This document shows, one piece after another, positions 52,602 through 60,804 of a stretch of DNA of 64,000 nucleotides (position 1 is its first letter; every line of letters begins with the position of its first letter). The position numbers and the translations under genes are program-made. Below the pieces are notes generated by a model. The model was not told the origin of the DNA. It saw only the letters and a list, made by a program, of their open reading frames with translations, and ran no database searches. Origin of the DNA: Acidobacteriota bacterium (GTDB lineage Bacteria; Acidobacteriota; Aminicenantia; Aminicenantales; Saccharicenantaceae); the NCBI GenBank assembly GCA_022711665.1, contig JAKLEN010000002.1:310001-374000 (forward strand), read 5' to 3'.

Positions 52602-55386
52602 CGCAGCGGAAGCCGACGGTCGCGGCCCGGTCGAGGCCCGGAGCGACCAGCAGAAGCATCTGGGTCCGATCGACCGGGAGCGGCCCGCTCTTGACGTACC
52701 AGACGCTCTTCTCGGGCGAGAAGAAGCTGCCGCCGCGGATGATGCCGAAGCGGTGGACGCCGTTATCGTAGACGTCGTTCATGATCTGCCAGACGTTGCC
52801 GACCAGGTCCAGGACGCCGAACGGGCTGGCTCCCCTGGGGAAGGCGCGGACCGGGGTCGTCCGTTCGAGCTTGTTATTGCAGCGGCCGGGCTCGAGCTTC
52901 CGGCCCCAGGGGTAGCTTCGGCCGTCCCGGCCCTGCGCGGCGTACTGCCACTCGGCCTCCGTGGGCAGGCGCTTGCCCGCCCATCGGGCGTAGGCCCGGG
53001 CGTCGTCGAGCGAGACCCAGACAACGGGGTGGTCGGCCAGGCCGGCCGGAGGCTTTCCGCCGGCCCAGTGCTTCAGGAAGTTCGACGGGTCGGCGGGCGC
53101 GTAGCCCGCGGCGGCCAGGAACTCGGCGAAGGCCGCGTTGGTCACGGGCGTGAGGTCCATGTAGAACCGGCGCATCTCCAGGGTCCGCGGCGTCGTCGTA
53201 TCCGGATACGGGATGATGGGGTTGGCGTCGTCGGGGTCGCTCACGGCCCTGAAAACGAACCGGCCCGCCGGGATCTCGACCATGCCCCGGGGGGCGGAGC
53301 CGAGCGGGGCGGTCCTTTCGATCCCGGCGACGAGACGCGGGAAGGCCGGCGGCAGGCGGACGACGCGCTCGTCGAGGATCTCGCCGCGCGGATCGAAGAG
53401 CTGGACGACGAACTTGCCCTCGCGGAAGCCGAAGTGCTCGTGCAGGACGATCGTCCGCCGGCCGGTCCCGAAAAGGACGGGCGTTTCGGCCCAGGACGGA
53501 TCGCCGGCCGAGACGGCGATGCGGCTGCCGGCCGGCGCGCCCGGGGCGCTCAGGGTCAGGCGCTCGCCGTCGGCGGAGACGTCCAGCAGCTCGGGCAGCA
53601 CGGCGACGCATTCGACCTGGCCTTCCAGGCGCGTCCCCAGCCGGGCCGCGGCGAAAGCCTCGACGTCGACCGGGGCGCAGGAGCGGCCGGCGCGGACGAC
53701 GGGCGCGAGCTCCTCGTGGTTCCACAGGCTGACCAGGTGCGAGCCGGCCGGCGGCTCGACCTCGACGAGCGGGCCCTGGTATCCCCCGGGGCGGAGGCTG
53801 AAGACCGTGAAGACCGTCTTGGCCCCGTCGCGCCAGCGATTGGCCCAGAGGCCGTCTTCGAGGGTCGTCACCAGGGGCTCCCAGGCGGGATCGAGGAAGG
53901 CCGACGAGTTCTCGCGCAGGATCTTCGTCGTCCGTCCGAGATAGCGGAGCTCCTCTTCGATCCAGCCCGGCCGTCCCGGCCGCATGGCGTTGATCTCCGA
54001 GCCGTAGCCGTTGAAGAAAGCCACGGCCGACTCGCGATGGAGCGGTCCCTCGGCCAGCTGGAGGACGCGGAAGATGGCGAAGTCCGGCTTCATGAATTTG
54101 TTCAGGTTGAGGAGGGGCGGCATATAGAGGGCGTCATGCACGCGGCCCGAGACGATGCCGGGCATGTCCCGGGGCACGGCCATGCCCTCGCTGTACATGA
54201 TGATGCCGGGTTTGACCCGGTCGGCGGCGGCCTGGAACTCGCGGCTCGACCCGCCGCGGGTGTCGAGGACGACGCCGTCGGCGTCGAGCGTCCGGAGCAT
54301 TTCCTCCAGGCCTGCGAGATGGTCCTCGGGCCGGGTGCTCTCGTCCCAGGGATTGTAGGACAGGAAGTATTTCTTACCCTGGCCGTGGGCCAGATCGGCC
54401 TGGCGTCTCAGCTCGGCCAGGCCGCCGGGCAGGTCCCTGTACATGTCCCATTGGTTGCGGGCATCCAGGCCCAGGCGGGGCCAGGTCGGCCAGATGGTAA
54501 AGATGTCGACCGGCCCCAGCAGCTTGTCCCAGACCGTGAGCGCCCGGTCAAAGGCGTATCCCCCGGCGTCGCGGTCGTAATAATCCTTGTCCCAGGCGAA
54601 TCGGAGGACCATCAGATAGGCCCGCCGGACCCAGGCCAGGTCGGCCCGCTCGAACAGCGCGTTGTCGAACCGGTCGAGGTCGTAGAGGAAGCGCTCGCGG
54701 AACATGATCTCCAGGCCGCGGCGCCAGCCTCCTTCGTGGGCTTCGAGATAAACGGCGTATTCGACCGTCCCGCCGGGCTCGAGGATCGTGGCCCAGCGGG
54801 TGCGCTCGGCCTTGTCGGTCCGGACCCGGCGGGCGACGGCCGTGAGCGTCCGGCCGGTCCCGAGGTCGACCGAGCAGAATCCCAGGTGCCAGGCGTTATC
54901 GGGGAGAAGGACGCCGACGGGCGACGATCCCGGCCGGAAGAGCTGGCTGCGATCGAGCGTATGGGGCGGCTCGTTCGGCAGGCCCGCCGTGATAAAGACC
55001 CGGTCGTCTCCCCGGCCGAGCGGGACCAGGTTCTCCAGGGTGATCCTGGACTTGCCGACGTTGCGGAAAACGACCGTCAGCTTAGCTCCGGGGGGGAAGC
55101 CGGATTCCGGTCTGACGGCGAAAGACAGCCCGGCCGGCAGGTCCGCGGCAGTCGCGGGCTGGCCGCCGGCCAGAAAAGAGAAGAGCGGCTGCGGCTGGTC
55201 CAGGACGATCGTCCGGCCGTCCGTCAGCGCCAGTCCGGAGACGGTCGTCTCGGCCCCGCTCGGCCCAGACAGGGCCACCGACCGCAGGCCGGCGGGCCCG
55301 GGCCGGCCCTGGACCGTCAGGACGGCCAGGGCGAACAGTAACGCTGCCATGGGTAAGCGGCGCGGGCTCCGGCTCATAGGGCTCAT
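52585..55386 (-). CDS. Secreted fusion: TIM-barrel glycosidase-like region plus FGE/SUMF1-like domain
   Basis: Exported protein of 933 aa. Signal peptide ~1-27. Residues ~30-230 are beta-rich. Residues ~245-560 look like a (beta/alpha)8 glycoside-hydrolase-like barrel (VDIFTIWPTWPRLG, KKYFLSYNPWDES, DADGVVLDTRGGSS). A beta domain follows, then a formylglycine-generating-enzyme-like domain at ~695-930: EIPAGRFVF, DLTPVTNAAFAEFLAA, KRLPTEAEWQYAA, DLVGNVWQIMND, IIRGGSFFSP and VGFRCVKD. The catalytic Cys pair of true FGE, expected just after RGGS, is absent, so this domain is probably a binding fold rather than a sulfatase activator. ATG 55386 follows GGAGG; promoter at 55449-55420. Confidence 0.82.
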   Translation of the reverse strand: MSPMSRSPRRLPMAALLFALAVLTVQGRPGPAGLRSVALSGPSGAETTVSGLALTDGRTIVLDQPQPLFSFLAGGQPATAADLPAGLSFAVRPESGFPPGAKLTVVFRNVGKSRITLENLVPLGRGDDRVFITAGLPNEPPHTLDRSQLFRPGSSPVGVLLPDNAWHLGFCSVDLGTGRTLTAVARRVRTDKAERTRWATILEPGGTVEYAVYLEAHEGGWRRGLEIMFRERFLYDLDRFDNALFERADLAWVRRAYLMVLRFAWDKDYYDRDAGGYAFDRALTVWDKLLGPVDIFTIWPTWPRLGLDARNQWDMYRDLPGGLAELRRQADLAHGQGKKYFLSYNPWDESTRPEDHLAGLEEMLRTLDADGVVLDTRGGSSREFQAAADRVKPGIIMYSEGMAVPRDMPGIVSGRVHDALYMPPLLNLNKFMKPDFAIFRVLQLAEGPLHRESAVAFFNGYGSEINAMRPGRPGWIEEELRYLGRTTKILRENSSAFLDPAWEPLVTTLEDGLWANRWRDGAKTVFTVFSLRPGGYQGPLVEVEPPAGSHLVSLWNHEELAPVVRAGRSCAPVDVEAFAAARLGTRLEGQVECVAVLPELLDVSADGERLTLSAPGAPAGSRIAVSAGDPSWAETPVLFGTGRRTIVLHEHFGFREGKFVVQLFDPRGEILDERVVRLPPAFPRLVAGIERTAPLGSAPRGMVEIPAGRFVFRAVSDPDDANPIIPYPDTTTPRTLEMRRFYMDLTPVTNAAFAEFLAAAGYAPADPSNFLKHWAGGKPPAGLADHPVVWVSLDDARAYARWAGKRLPTEAEWQYAAQGRDGRSYPWGRKLEPGRCNNKLERTTPVRAFPRGASPFGVLDLVGNVWQIMNDVYDNGVHRFGIIRGGSFFSPEKSVWYVKSGPLPVDRTQMLLLVAPGLDRAATVGFRCVKDAD

Positions 55387-55419
55387 CCGCGGCCTCCTTA
55401 GTGATGTCGTCCCGCCGGG

Positions 55420-55449
55420 ATGATATCGGCGGCCGGGCCGGCGAGTCAA
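55420..55449 (-). promoter_or_regulatory. Promoter of the TIM-barrel/FGE fusion gene
   Basis: On the minus strand, TTGACT (55449-55444), 18 bases, TATCAT (55425-55420). The leader to ATG 55386 is about 28 bases. Confidence 0.6.
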
Positions 55450-55625
55450 GGACGTCCGGCGTCCCGCCCGGCCGGGCCGCGAAGCGCCGCCTTCCCCGGG
55501 CGAACGGCCTCCCCTCGGCCCGCGCCCGTAATCATCGTCCGTATCACCTCCGGCGAGGATGGACATCGGGATGGGGAAGAATAGAATGGCCATGCGATTT
55601 ATTGAATTTTTTTATGGAGGAATTA

Positions 55626-56291
55626 ATGAAAAAGCTGTCCGCAGTCCTGCTCATCGCCCTGTCGCTCGCGTTCTTCGCGCCGCAAGCCGGGGCCGCGACC
55701 ATCGGCCTCAAGGGCGGTCTGAATTTCGCCAACATGACGATCAAGACGACGTCCACCGACATCCCGGAGTTCAAGAACCAGACCGGCCTCGTCGGCGGCA
55801 TCTACGTCAATTTCAAGCTGGGACCCGTCTCGATCCAGCCCGAGCTCCTGTACTCGCGCCGCGGCCTGTCCTACGCTGAATATTCCGACGAGACCGTCGA
55901 CGTCACCGGCCGGATGCTGACCGACTACGTCGAATTGCCCGTCCTGGTCAAGTACAGCTTCCTCTCGGGACCGGCCAAGCCCTTCATCTGCGCCGGCCCC
56001 TCCGTCGCCATGCTGCTGAAGGGCCAACAGGGTTACAGTGTCAATTATCTCACCGGCGACGAACCCGACTACTCCTCGTACTATGATGTGACCGACTACT
56101 TTAAAAAGACCGCGATCGCCGGCGTCTTCGGCGCGGGCGTCGACATCAAGCTGCCCAAGGTCGTGCTGACGCTCGAAGGCCGCTACAACCTCGGCCTGTC
56201 CAATGTCGCCGAGCCCGATCTCACGGGAGATACCGACATCACGTCCGCCAAGCACAAGGGCTTCTCCATCCTCGTCGGCATCGGCTTCTGA
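55626..56291 (+). CDS. Small outer-membrane beta-barrel protein (OMP_b-brl type)
   Basis: Barrel protein of 221 aa. Signal peptide 1-23 (MKKLSAVLLIALSLAFF), then GLKGGLNFANMTI, the usual first strand of the porin-family PRTase-like barrels. About eight strands follow; FICAGPSVAML and LEGRYNLGLSNV are typical inner strands, and FSILVGIGF is the terminal one ending in Phe. No enzymatic motif; probably structural. ATG 55626 has GGAGG five bases upstream. The gene lies in a locally AT-richer leader and ends at a strong hairpin. Confidence 0.85.
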   Translation: MKKLSAVLLIALSLAFFAPQAGAATIGLKGGLNFANMTIKTTSTDIPEFKNQTGLVGGIYVNFKLGPVSIQPELLYSRRGLSYAEYSDETVDVTGRMLTDYVELPVLVKYSFLSGPAKPFICAGPSVAMLLKGQQGYSVNYLTGDEPDYSSYYDVTDYFKKTAIAGVFGAGVDIKLPKVVLTLEGRYNLGLSNVAEPDLTGDTDITSAKHKGFSILVGIGF

Positions 56292-56310
56292 TCCAGATCC
56301 CAAGCGCGGG

Positions 56311-56334
56311 GCCGCCGGCCTTCGGGCCGGCGGC
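56311..56334. terminator. Strong GC hairpin with TTCG tetraloop between convergent genes
   Basis: Perfect 10-base-pair stem (GCCGCCGGCC, 56311-56320, with GGCCGGCGGC, 56325-56334) closed by a TTCG loop. It abuts the stop codon of the minus-strand serine hydrolase and follows the barrel gene by 20 bases. It has no T run, so it may act as a transcript-end stabiliser or as a factor-assisted terminator for both genes. Confidence 0.65.
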
Positions 56335-57954
56335 TCAGCGTCTCGCCTTCCCCGCCGGCCTCAGATCCAGGTCCTGGAAATCGTAGCTGAAATCCGTCTC
56401 CGGCGAGACCGCCTCCATCCTGATACGCCCGATCGACCCGTCCGGATCGAGGGCGAAGGAGACGTAGGCGTCGGCCCGGAGCTCGCGGTCCCGCCAGCGG
56501 GCGATGAACGTGTCGTATTGCCAGTGCTCGAGGTCGCCCACAAGGGCGGCCGTCCTGGTGAAGCGCATGACCAGATGGCCGTTCTCCTCGGCCAGGACGA
56601 CGTCGCCGTACCAGGCGTCCGTGTAGGTCCCGGCGTACCCGGCCAGCGGCAGCGACGGCCGGGACGACGCATTTCGGGCCGACGACGACCTGCCCAGAGC
56701 CGCCGCGGTCTCCGCGTCCTGCCGGGCCTTGAGCTTGAGATAGGCGGCCGTCCAGTCGGTCGGCGGGGCGCCGAGGTCGTGATCGATGATCTGCCAGGTC
56801 AAGGCGGCGAAGGCCTCGGTCGACTCGGCATTGGTCAGCACGGCGATGCCCAGGTTCCGCTCCGGCAGGAGGGTCACCTGGGAGACATAGCCGGGCAGTC
56901 CGCCCGTATGGGACAGGACGCGCTGGCCGCGGTAGTCGCGGACCCCCAGGCCCAGGGCGTAGGCGGAAAAATTGGACCGCAGGGCGGCCAGCTCGGCAGC
57001 CGGGGCGGGGTTCGGAACAATGGTCACCGGGGTCTCGATCTGCCTGGCGGTCCGCTCCGAGTAGAGGGCTGTTCCGTCCGCCAGCTTCCCCCGGTTGAGG
57101 CGGACCAGCATCCACCTGGCCATGTCCTCGGCCCCCGAATTGATGCCGCCGGCCGGGTTCGTGTTGTCGCTGGTGAACGGCGCGACGGGCCGGACGGCGC
57201 CCTCGACCCGGGCATGCGGCGCGGCCACGTTGCCGGCATCGCCGGCGGCCGAATGGCGGACGTTGCTGCCGGTCATGCCGATCCTCTTCAGGATGCGCTC
57301 GGCCACGAAATCCTCCCATGTCCGCCCGGACACGGCCTGGATGACCTCCCCGGCGACTAGATAAAGGACGTTGTCGTAGGCGTAGGCGCTGCGGAAGGAC
57401 GTCGCCGGCTTGATGTAGCGCAGGCGCCGGGCCACATCCCGCCGGTCGTAGGTCGATTCCGGCCACCAGAGCAGGTCGCCCGCCCCGAGCCCCAGGCCGC
57501 TGCGGTGGACGAGGAGGTCCCGGACGGTGATCTCGCGCGTGACGTACGCGTCGTACATCATGAACCAGGGCAGGTAATCGACGACGGGCGCGTCCCAGGC
57601 GAGCTTCCCCTCCTCGACCAGCAGGCCGAGCGCCGTCGCGGTGAAGACCTTGGTGTTCGAGGCGATGCCGAAGAGCGTCCTGGCGTCGACCGGCGCGGGG
57701 TCGCCGAGCCTGCGGACGCCATAGCCCTTGGCCCAGACGACGCGGCCGTCCTTGACGACGGCCAGGGCCAGGCCGGGGACCTCGAAGGCCTTCATGATCC
57801 GGGCGACCGCGGCGTCCAGGCCGGGCGGCACGGCGACGGCCGGGGCGGCCCCGGCCCGGGGCGCTCCCGGAAGCGGAGAGACGGCCGGCGACAGGGCCAG
57901 GAGGATGAGCGCGGCCGCCCAGGCGGCGGCGGAGCGGTGTATGGAATGACGCAT
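56335..57954 (-). CDS. Serine hydrolase, beta-lactamase class C fold
   Basis: Exported protein of 539 aa. Signal peptide ~1-36. The beta-lactamase/transpeptidase-like domain covers ~40-420: nucleophile Ser99 and Lys102 (IASNTK), Tyr193-x-Asn195 (YAYDN), and a third-box-like SHTGGLPG around 330. A C-terminal ~110-residue beta domain (YAGTYTDAWYGDVVLAEE), found in EstB/ClbP-like and DUF3471-type esterases and peptidases, follows. Probably a periplasmic esterase or D-amino-acid peptidase rather than an antibiotic-resistance enzyme. ATG 57954 follows GAGGAGG; an ATG 11 codons earlier has no site. Own promoter at 58012-57983. Confidence 0.87.
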   Translation of the reverse strand: MRHSIHRSAAAWAAALILLALSPAVSPLPGAPRAGAAPAVAVPPGLDAAVARIMKAFEVPGLALAVVKDGRVVWAKGYGVRRLGDPAPVDARTLFGIASNTKVFTATALGLLVEEGKLAWDAPVVDYLPWFMMYDAYVTREITVRDLLVHRSGLGLGAGDLLWWPESTYDRRDVARRLRYIKPATSFRSAYAYDNVLYLVAGEVIQAVSGRTWEDFVAERILKRIGMTGSNVRHSAAGDAGNVAAPHARVEGAVRPVAPFTSDNTNPAGGINSGAEDMARWMLVRLNRGKLADGTALYSERTARQIETPVTIVPNPAPAAELAALRSNFSAYALGLGVRDYRGQRVLSHTGGLPGYVSQVTLLPERNLGIAVLTNAESTEAFAALTWQIIDHDLGAPPTDWTAAYLKLKARQDAETAAALGRSSSARNASSRPSLPLAGYAGTYTDAWYGDVVLAEENGHLVMRFTRTAALVGDLEHWQYDTFIARWRDRELRADAYVSFALDPDGSIGRIRMEAVSPETDFSYDFQDLDLRPAGKARR

Positions 57955-57982
57955 GGGATACCTCCTCGTGAACAGCGCAGCC

Positions 57983-58012
57983 ATCATAACCGCGGCCGCG
58001 AGGCCGGGTCAA
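57983..58012 (-). promoter_or_regulatory. Promoter of the serine hydrolase gene
   Basis: On the minus strand, TTGACC (58012-58007), 18 bases, TATGAT (57988-57983). The -35 box overlaps the last codons of the upstream VOC gene. Confidence 0.6.
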
Positions 58013-58341
58013 GAACGGCGAAACTCGATCAGCTCGACCGGCGCGTCGTCATCGACGATCATGGCCACGCGCACGCCCGCCGAGGGAGACGTGATCTCGG
58101 CCGTGCGGCCGATCGCCGCCAGCGCGGCCTCGAGGTCGTCGACCTCGAAGGCGACATGCGGCACCGTGCGGATGAGCTTGGAGATCCGGCAATCCGGATC
58201 GAAGCGCATCCACTCGATGCCGAACGGGCTCGTGGCGAACCCGGCCACGTGCATCTTGAGATCAGGCAGATAGACCTCTCCCGGACGAGGGACAGCCGTC
58301 GGGATGCCGAGATGGTGGAAGCGCCAGCCCCAGCCGGCCAC
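58009..58341 (-). CDS. VOC-family (glyoxalase-like) protein
   Basis: Small cytosolic protein of 110 aa from GTG 58341. It opens with RFHHLGIPT, where the second His is the usual first metal ligand, and ends VELIEFRRS, where the Glu is the usual last one. The VPHVAFEVDDLEAALAAIG helix-strand unit in the middle is the VOC hallmark. The function may be an isomerase, lyase or dioxygenase-like enzyme; the substrate is not readable. The start is uncertain: the frame is open upstream into the DUF3795 gene, and no strong ribosome binding site is visible. Probably second gene of a DUF3795-VOC transcript. Confidence 0.72.
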   Translation of the reverse strand: MAGWGWRFHHLGIPTAVPRPGEVYLPDLKMHVAGFATSPFGIEWMRFDPDCRISKLIRTVPHVAFEVDDLEAALAAIGRTAEITSPSAGVRVAMIVDDDAPVELIEFRRS

Positions 58342-58393
58342 GGCCGGGGGAGGTTCGTGGTCCCGCCGTTTCCGCCGCGGGGCGGCTGCCCCC

Positions 58394-58747
58394 CTATTTC
58401 CCGATCTCACGGCGGATCGCCTCCAACTTGTCTTTGAGCGCCGGGGCAAAGGCGAAGAACTGCTGCAGGATCCCGCAGCCATAGTCGGGGCAATGGGCGC
58501 AGGTCGCCAGGCCGCGCTTCGAAGCGCAGGCGCGGATGCCGCAGGAGGCGGCGTGGGCGGCGCTGGCCCGCCCGCCCGTCGCGCAGCCGTCGCAGACGCA
58601 GGCGTCGGCGCCCAGGTTCGAACCGGCGTAGCGGCGGGACCAGTCCGCGGCCACCGCCTCGAGGCCGGCCCGGTCGTTCTTGCGGGTGGCGATATAAGCC
58701 TCGCATTCCCCGCAATCGATCCCGCAATAAGCCTGTATCTTGGCCAT
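58394..58747 (-). CDS. DUF3795 cysteine-rich protein
   Basis: Protein of 117 aa with about eleven cysteines in paired motifs: YCGIDCGECEAY at the N terminus, CVCDGC in the middle, and SCGIRACASKRG followed by CAHCPDYGC. This is the DUF3795 pattern, thought to bind zinc or an iron-sulfur cluster; the family has no proven function. Start ATG 58747 (MAKIQAYCG) fits the family. An ATG three codons upstream is in frame but touches the ribosome binding site. Confidence 0.85.
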   Translation of the reverse strand: MAKIQAYCGIDCGECEAYIATRKNDRAGLEAVAADWSRRYAGSNLGADACVCDGCATGGRASAAHAASCGIRACASKRGLATCAHCPDYGCGILQQFFAFAPALKDKLEAIRREIGK

Positions 58748-58786
58748 CGTCTCCATCCTTCCTACTGATTTCCGGCTGACGGGGCG

Positions 58787-58816
58787 ATGATAGCCCCGCC
58801 TGCCGGGCCCTGTCAA
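58787..58816 (-). promoter_or_regulatory. Promoter of the DUF3795-VOC genes
   Basis: On the minus strand, TTGACA (58816-58811), 18 bases, TATCAT (58792-58787). A near-consensus match between the YCF48-like stop codon and the DUF3795 start. Confidence 0.65.
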
Positions 58817-58832
58817 CCGCCGGGGGCGGCGC

Positions 58833-59912
58833 TCAAAGATCCAGCCTGGCGATGATCCCGTTCCGGCCGACGGCCCAGCCTGCCCGGCCCTTCCTGGCGA
58901 AGGACACCGAGTGAAAACCCGTCGGGCCTGCGATCGGCGTCCAGGTCCGTCCCAGGTCGAGCGACAGGTCCGAGCCGGACGGGCCGACCGCGACGGCGGC
59001 CGGCGGCGTCGAGCCGGGGACGAAGGCCGCCGCTTCGCGGAAGCCGCCGGGCCGCCCGGCCCCGACCGGGATCCAGGTCAGCCCGCCGTCGGACGACACC
59101 GCCGCGTTTCCGGCCGAGGCTCGCTCGGCCAGGTAATCGCCGCCGACCGCCAGGCCCGACCGGCCGTCGAGGAAAGCGACCGAGAAGCCGCCGGACGAGG
59201 CCGACCCTTCCATCAGGCATGAAGGAACGGCCCGCCAATGAAGGCCCCGGTCCTCCGACCTCCAGACCCGGGACACGGAGCCGCCCGTGACCAGCCAGAT
59301 CCGGCCGCGGCCGTCGACGGCGGCGCTCGTTCCGGACGCGGCGAAAGCCGCCTCGCCCGGCTGGGCGGCCGGCCGCGACCGCTCCGGCAGCGGCGCCCAG
59401 GAGGCCCCGCCGTCGGCCGTCGTCAGGAAGAAGAAACGCCCGCCCATGGGATCGCCGAAGGCCAGGCCGTTCCGCTCGTCGAAAAAGGCCAGGCCGTCCA
59501 GAAAGATCCCGGGGGTATCGTCGAAAAAGGTTTGGGTCCAGGTCTTCCCCCCGTCGGCCGTCCTGAAGATCCGGGCCGGGCGGTCGATGCCCATGATCAC
59601 CGCCTCGTCGGGCCCGAAGGCCTCGATGTCGCGGAAATCCGTCTTCTCCGCGCCGGGGACGGGGATGACGGCCCAGGACCGGCCTCCGTCGAGCGTCCGC
59701 AGGACCGTGCCGCCGGCGCCGCTGGCCCAGGCCGTCCGGTCGTCCACGGCCGAGACGCCGCGCAGGCTGGCCCGGGTCCCGCTCTCCTGGACGGTCCAGG
59801 ACGGGGCGGGGGACGGCGGGACCTCATCCAGGCAGGCCGCCGCGGCCGCCAGGAGGACGGCGGCCGGGATGAGGCCTTTCCATCTCCGGACGCGCCGGGC
59901 CGGGATGAGCAT
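58833..59912 (-). CDS. YCF48/BNR-repeat lipoprotein
   Basis: Protein of 359 aa. The N terminus is basic then hydrophobic and ends AAAAC (Cys26), a plausible lipobox. The rest is a beta-propeller of about six to seven repeats with the Asp-box/BNR pattern: TLDGGRSWAV, TADGGKTWTQ, TADGGASWAP, SEDRGLHWRA, SSDGGLTWIP and SLDLGRTWTP. YCF48-like propellers act as assembly factors or binding scaffolds, and this group is often mis-named oxidoreductase. ATG 59912 follows GGGGGAGG. It begins 14 bases after the nitroreductase stop and is the third gene of the M28 operon. Confidence 0.85.
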   Translation of the reverse strand: MLIPARRVRRWKGLIPAAVLLAAAAACLDEVPPSPAPSWTVQESGTRASLRGVSAVDDRTAWASGAGGTVLRTLDGGRSWAVIPVPGAEKTDFRDIEAFGPDEAVIMGIDRPARIFRTADGGKTWTQTFFDDTPGIFLDGLAFFDERNGLAFGDPMGGRFFFLTTADGGASWAPLPERSRPAAQPGEAAFAASGTSAAVDGRGRIWLVTGGSVSRVWRSEDRGLHWRAVPSCLMEGSASSGGFSVAFLDGRSGLAVGGDYLAERASAGNAAVSSDGGLTWIPVGAGRPGGFREAAAFVPGSTPPAAVAVGPSGSDLSLDLGRTWTPIAGPTGFHSVSFARKGRAGWAVGRNGIIARLDL

Positions 59913-59926
59913 CGTCCTCCCCCTGG

Positions 59927-60799
59927 CTATGTGCCGGAATCGGCTTCCCGCCACGTCGCCGTGTAGCTGGTCAGGTCGTCGGGCGGCGCCAGGCCGGGAT
60001 CGGCGCAAAGCCATGTCCCGGCCGCGCCGAGCTCGCGGGCGGCCAGCTCGAAGTGGCACATGGCGATCCCCAGATCGATCCTCTGCAGGTCGGCCGTTCC
60101 CATGATCCTGTTCAGCAGCCCCTGGCCGTAGCCCTTGGTCCTCTGGATATAGAAGTGCCACAGCCGGCCGGCGCGGACGATGCGCCAGGGCTGCTTGTTC
60201 GAGGCCGACGGGCCCCAGCGCACGGCCTCGAGCGCCGGGCCGAGCGGGCCGCTCTCGCCGGGTCCGAGGGGCCGGCCGAAATCCGGCGATAAGAAAAGCC
60301 GGTCGGCCGCCAGCCGGGACGTCCGCCGGGCAAAGAAGCCCTGCAGCCCTCCCGGACGGCCGCCGTCCGCTGGATGTCCGACCGACACGACCGCCGGAAT
60401 CGACTCGTTCGCGGCCGCCCCGATCTTGGCGGCGAAGCGGCTTTGCCGGAAGCCGCCGCCGAGCCAGCAGGTGGCCAGCCCCAGATCGACGGCCGCCAGG
60501 ACCTTCTTCTCCATGAGATAGCCGTAATCCTCCAGGTCCCCGGTTCCCGAGGCGATGGCGCCGATGATGAAGGCCTGGGGGTTGCGGATATTGCCGTAGG
60601 TGCCCAGCCCCTTGAGCGCCCCCTCGTCGCCGGCCGCGGCGGCGGCCAGGAGGAAGCGGACCCGGCCGCCGAAAGGACCGCTCTCCGGGCTCGCCAACCG
60701 GGACTGCAGCTCGTCCCGCGTCCGGTCGTCCAACGGGGCCTTCAGGTAGGAACGGCACGAGTAGCGGCGCCGCATGACCTCGAGCACGGGGTTGTCCAT
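59927..60799 (-). CDS. Nitroreductase-family protein (TM1586-like, two-lobed)
   Basis: Protein of 290 aa with the FMN-binding nitroreductase fold, in the long form made of two pseudo-symmetric halves. RRYSCRSYLKAPLDD at the start carries the FMN-phosphate-binding Arg residues; GLATCWLGGGFRQ and SASNKQPWRIVR are other FMN-pocket motifs. Probably reduces quinones, nitro-compounds or flavin-like substrates using NAD(P)H. Start ATG 60799 (MDNPVLEV) agrees with the family. A GTG three codons earlier overlaps the M28 stop as GTGA and would give the same protein plus MSP. Middle gene of the M28 operon. Confidence 0.83.
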   Translation of the reverse strand: MDNPVLEVMRRRYSCRSYLKAPLDDRTRDELQSRLASPESGPFGGRVRFLLAAAAAGDEGALKGLGTYGNIRNPQAFIIGAIASGTGDLEDYGYLMEKKVLAAVDLGLATCWLGGGFRQSRFAAKIGAAANESIPAVVSVGHPADGGRPGGLQGFFARRTSRLAADRLFLSPDFGRPLGPGESGPLGPALEAVRWGPSASNKQPWRIVRAGRLWHFYIQRTKGYGQGLLNRIMGTADLQRIDLGIAMCHFELAARELGAAGTWLCADPGLAPPDDLTSYTATWREADSGT

Positions 60800-60804
60800 C
60801 GGGC

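Noticed and set aside
56335..57954. AmpC-type antibiotic-resistance beta-lactamase
   Set aside because: The fold motifs are shared with many esterases and peptidases. The extra C-terminal beta domain and length of 539 aa point to that group, and no AmpR-like regulator is present.
58833..59912. Oxidoreductase or photosystem assembly factor
   Set aside because: Names of this kind come from propeller repeats alone. There is no cofactor motif, and the gene context (peptidase, nitroreductase) gives no photosynthesis link.
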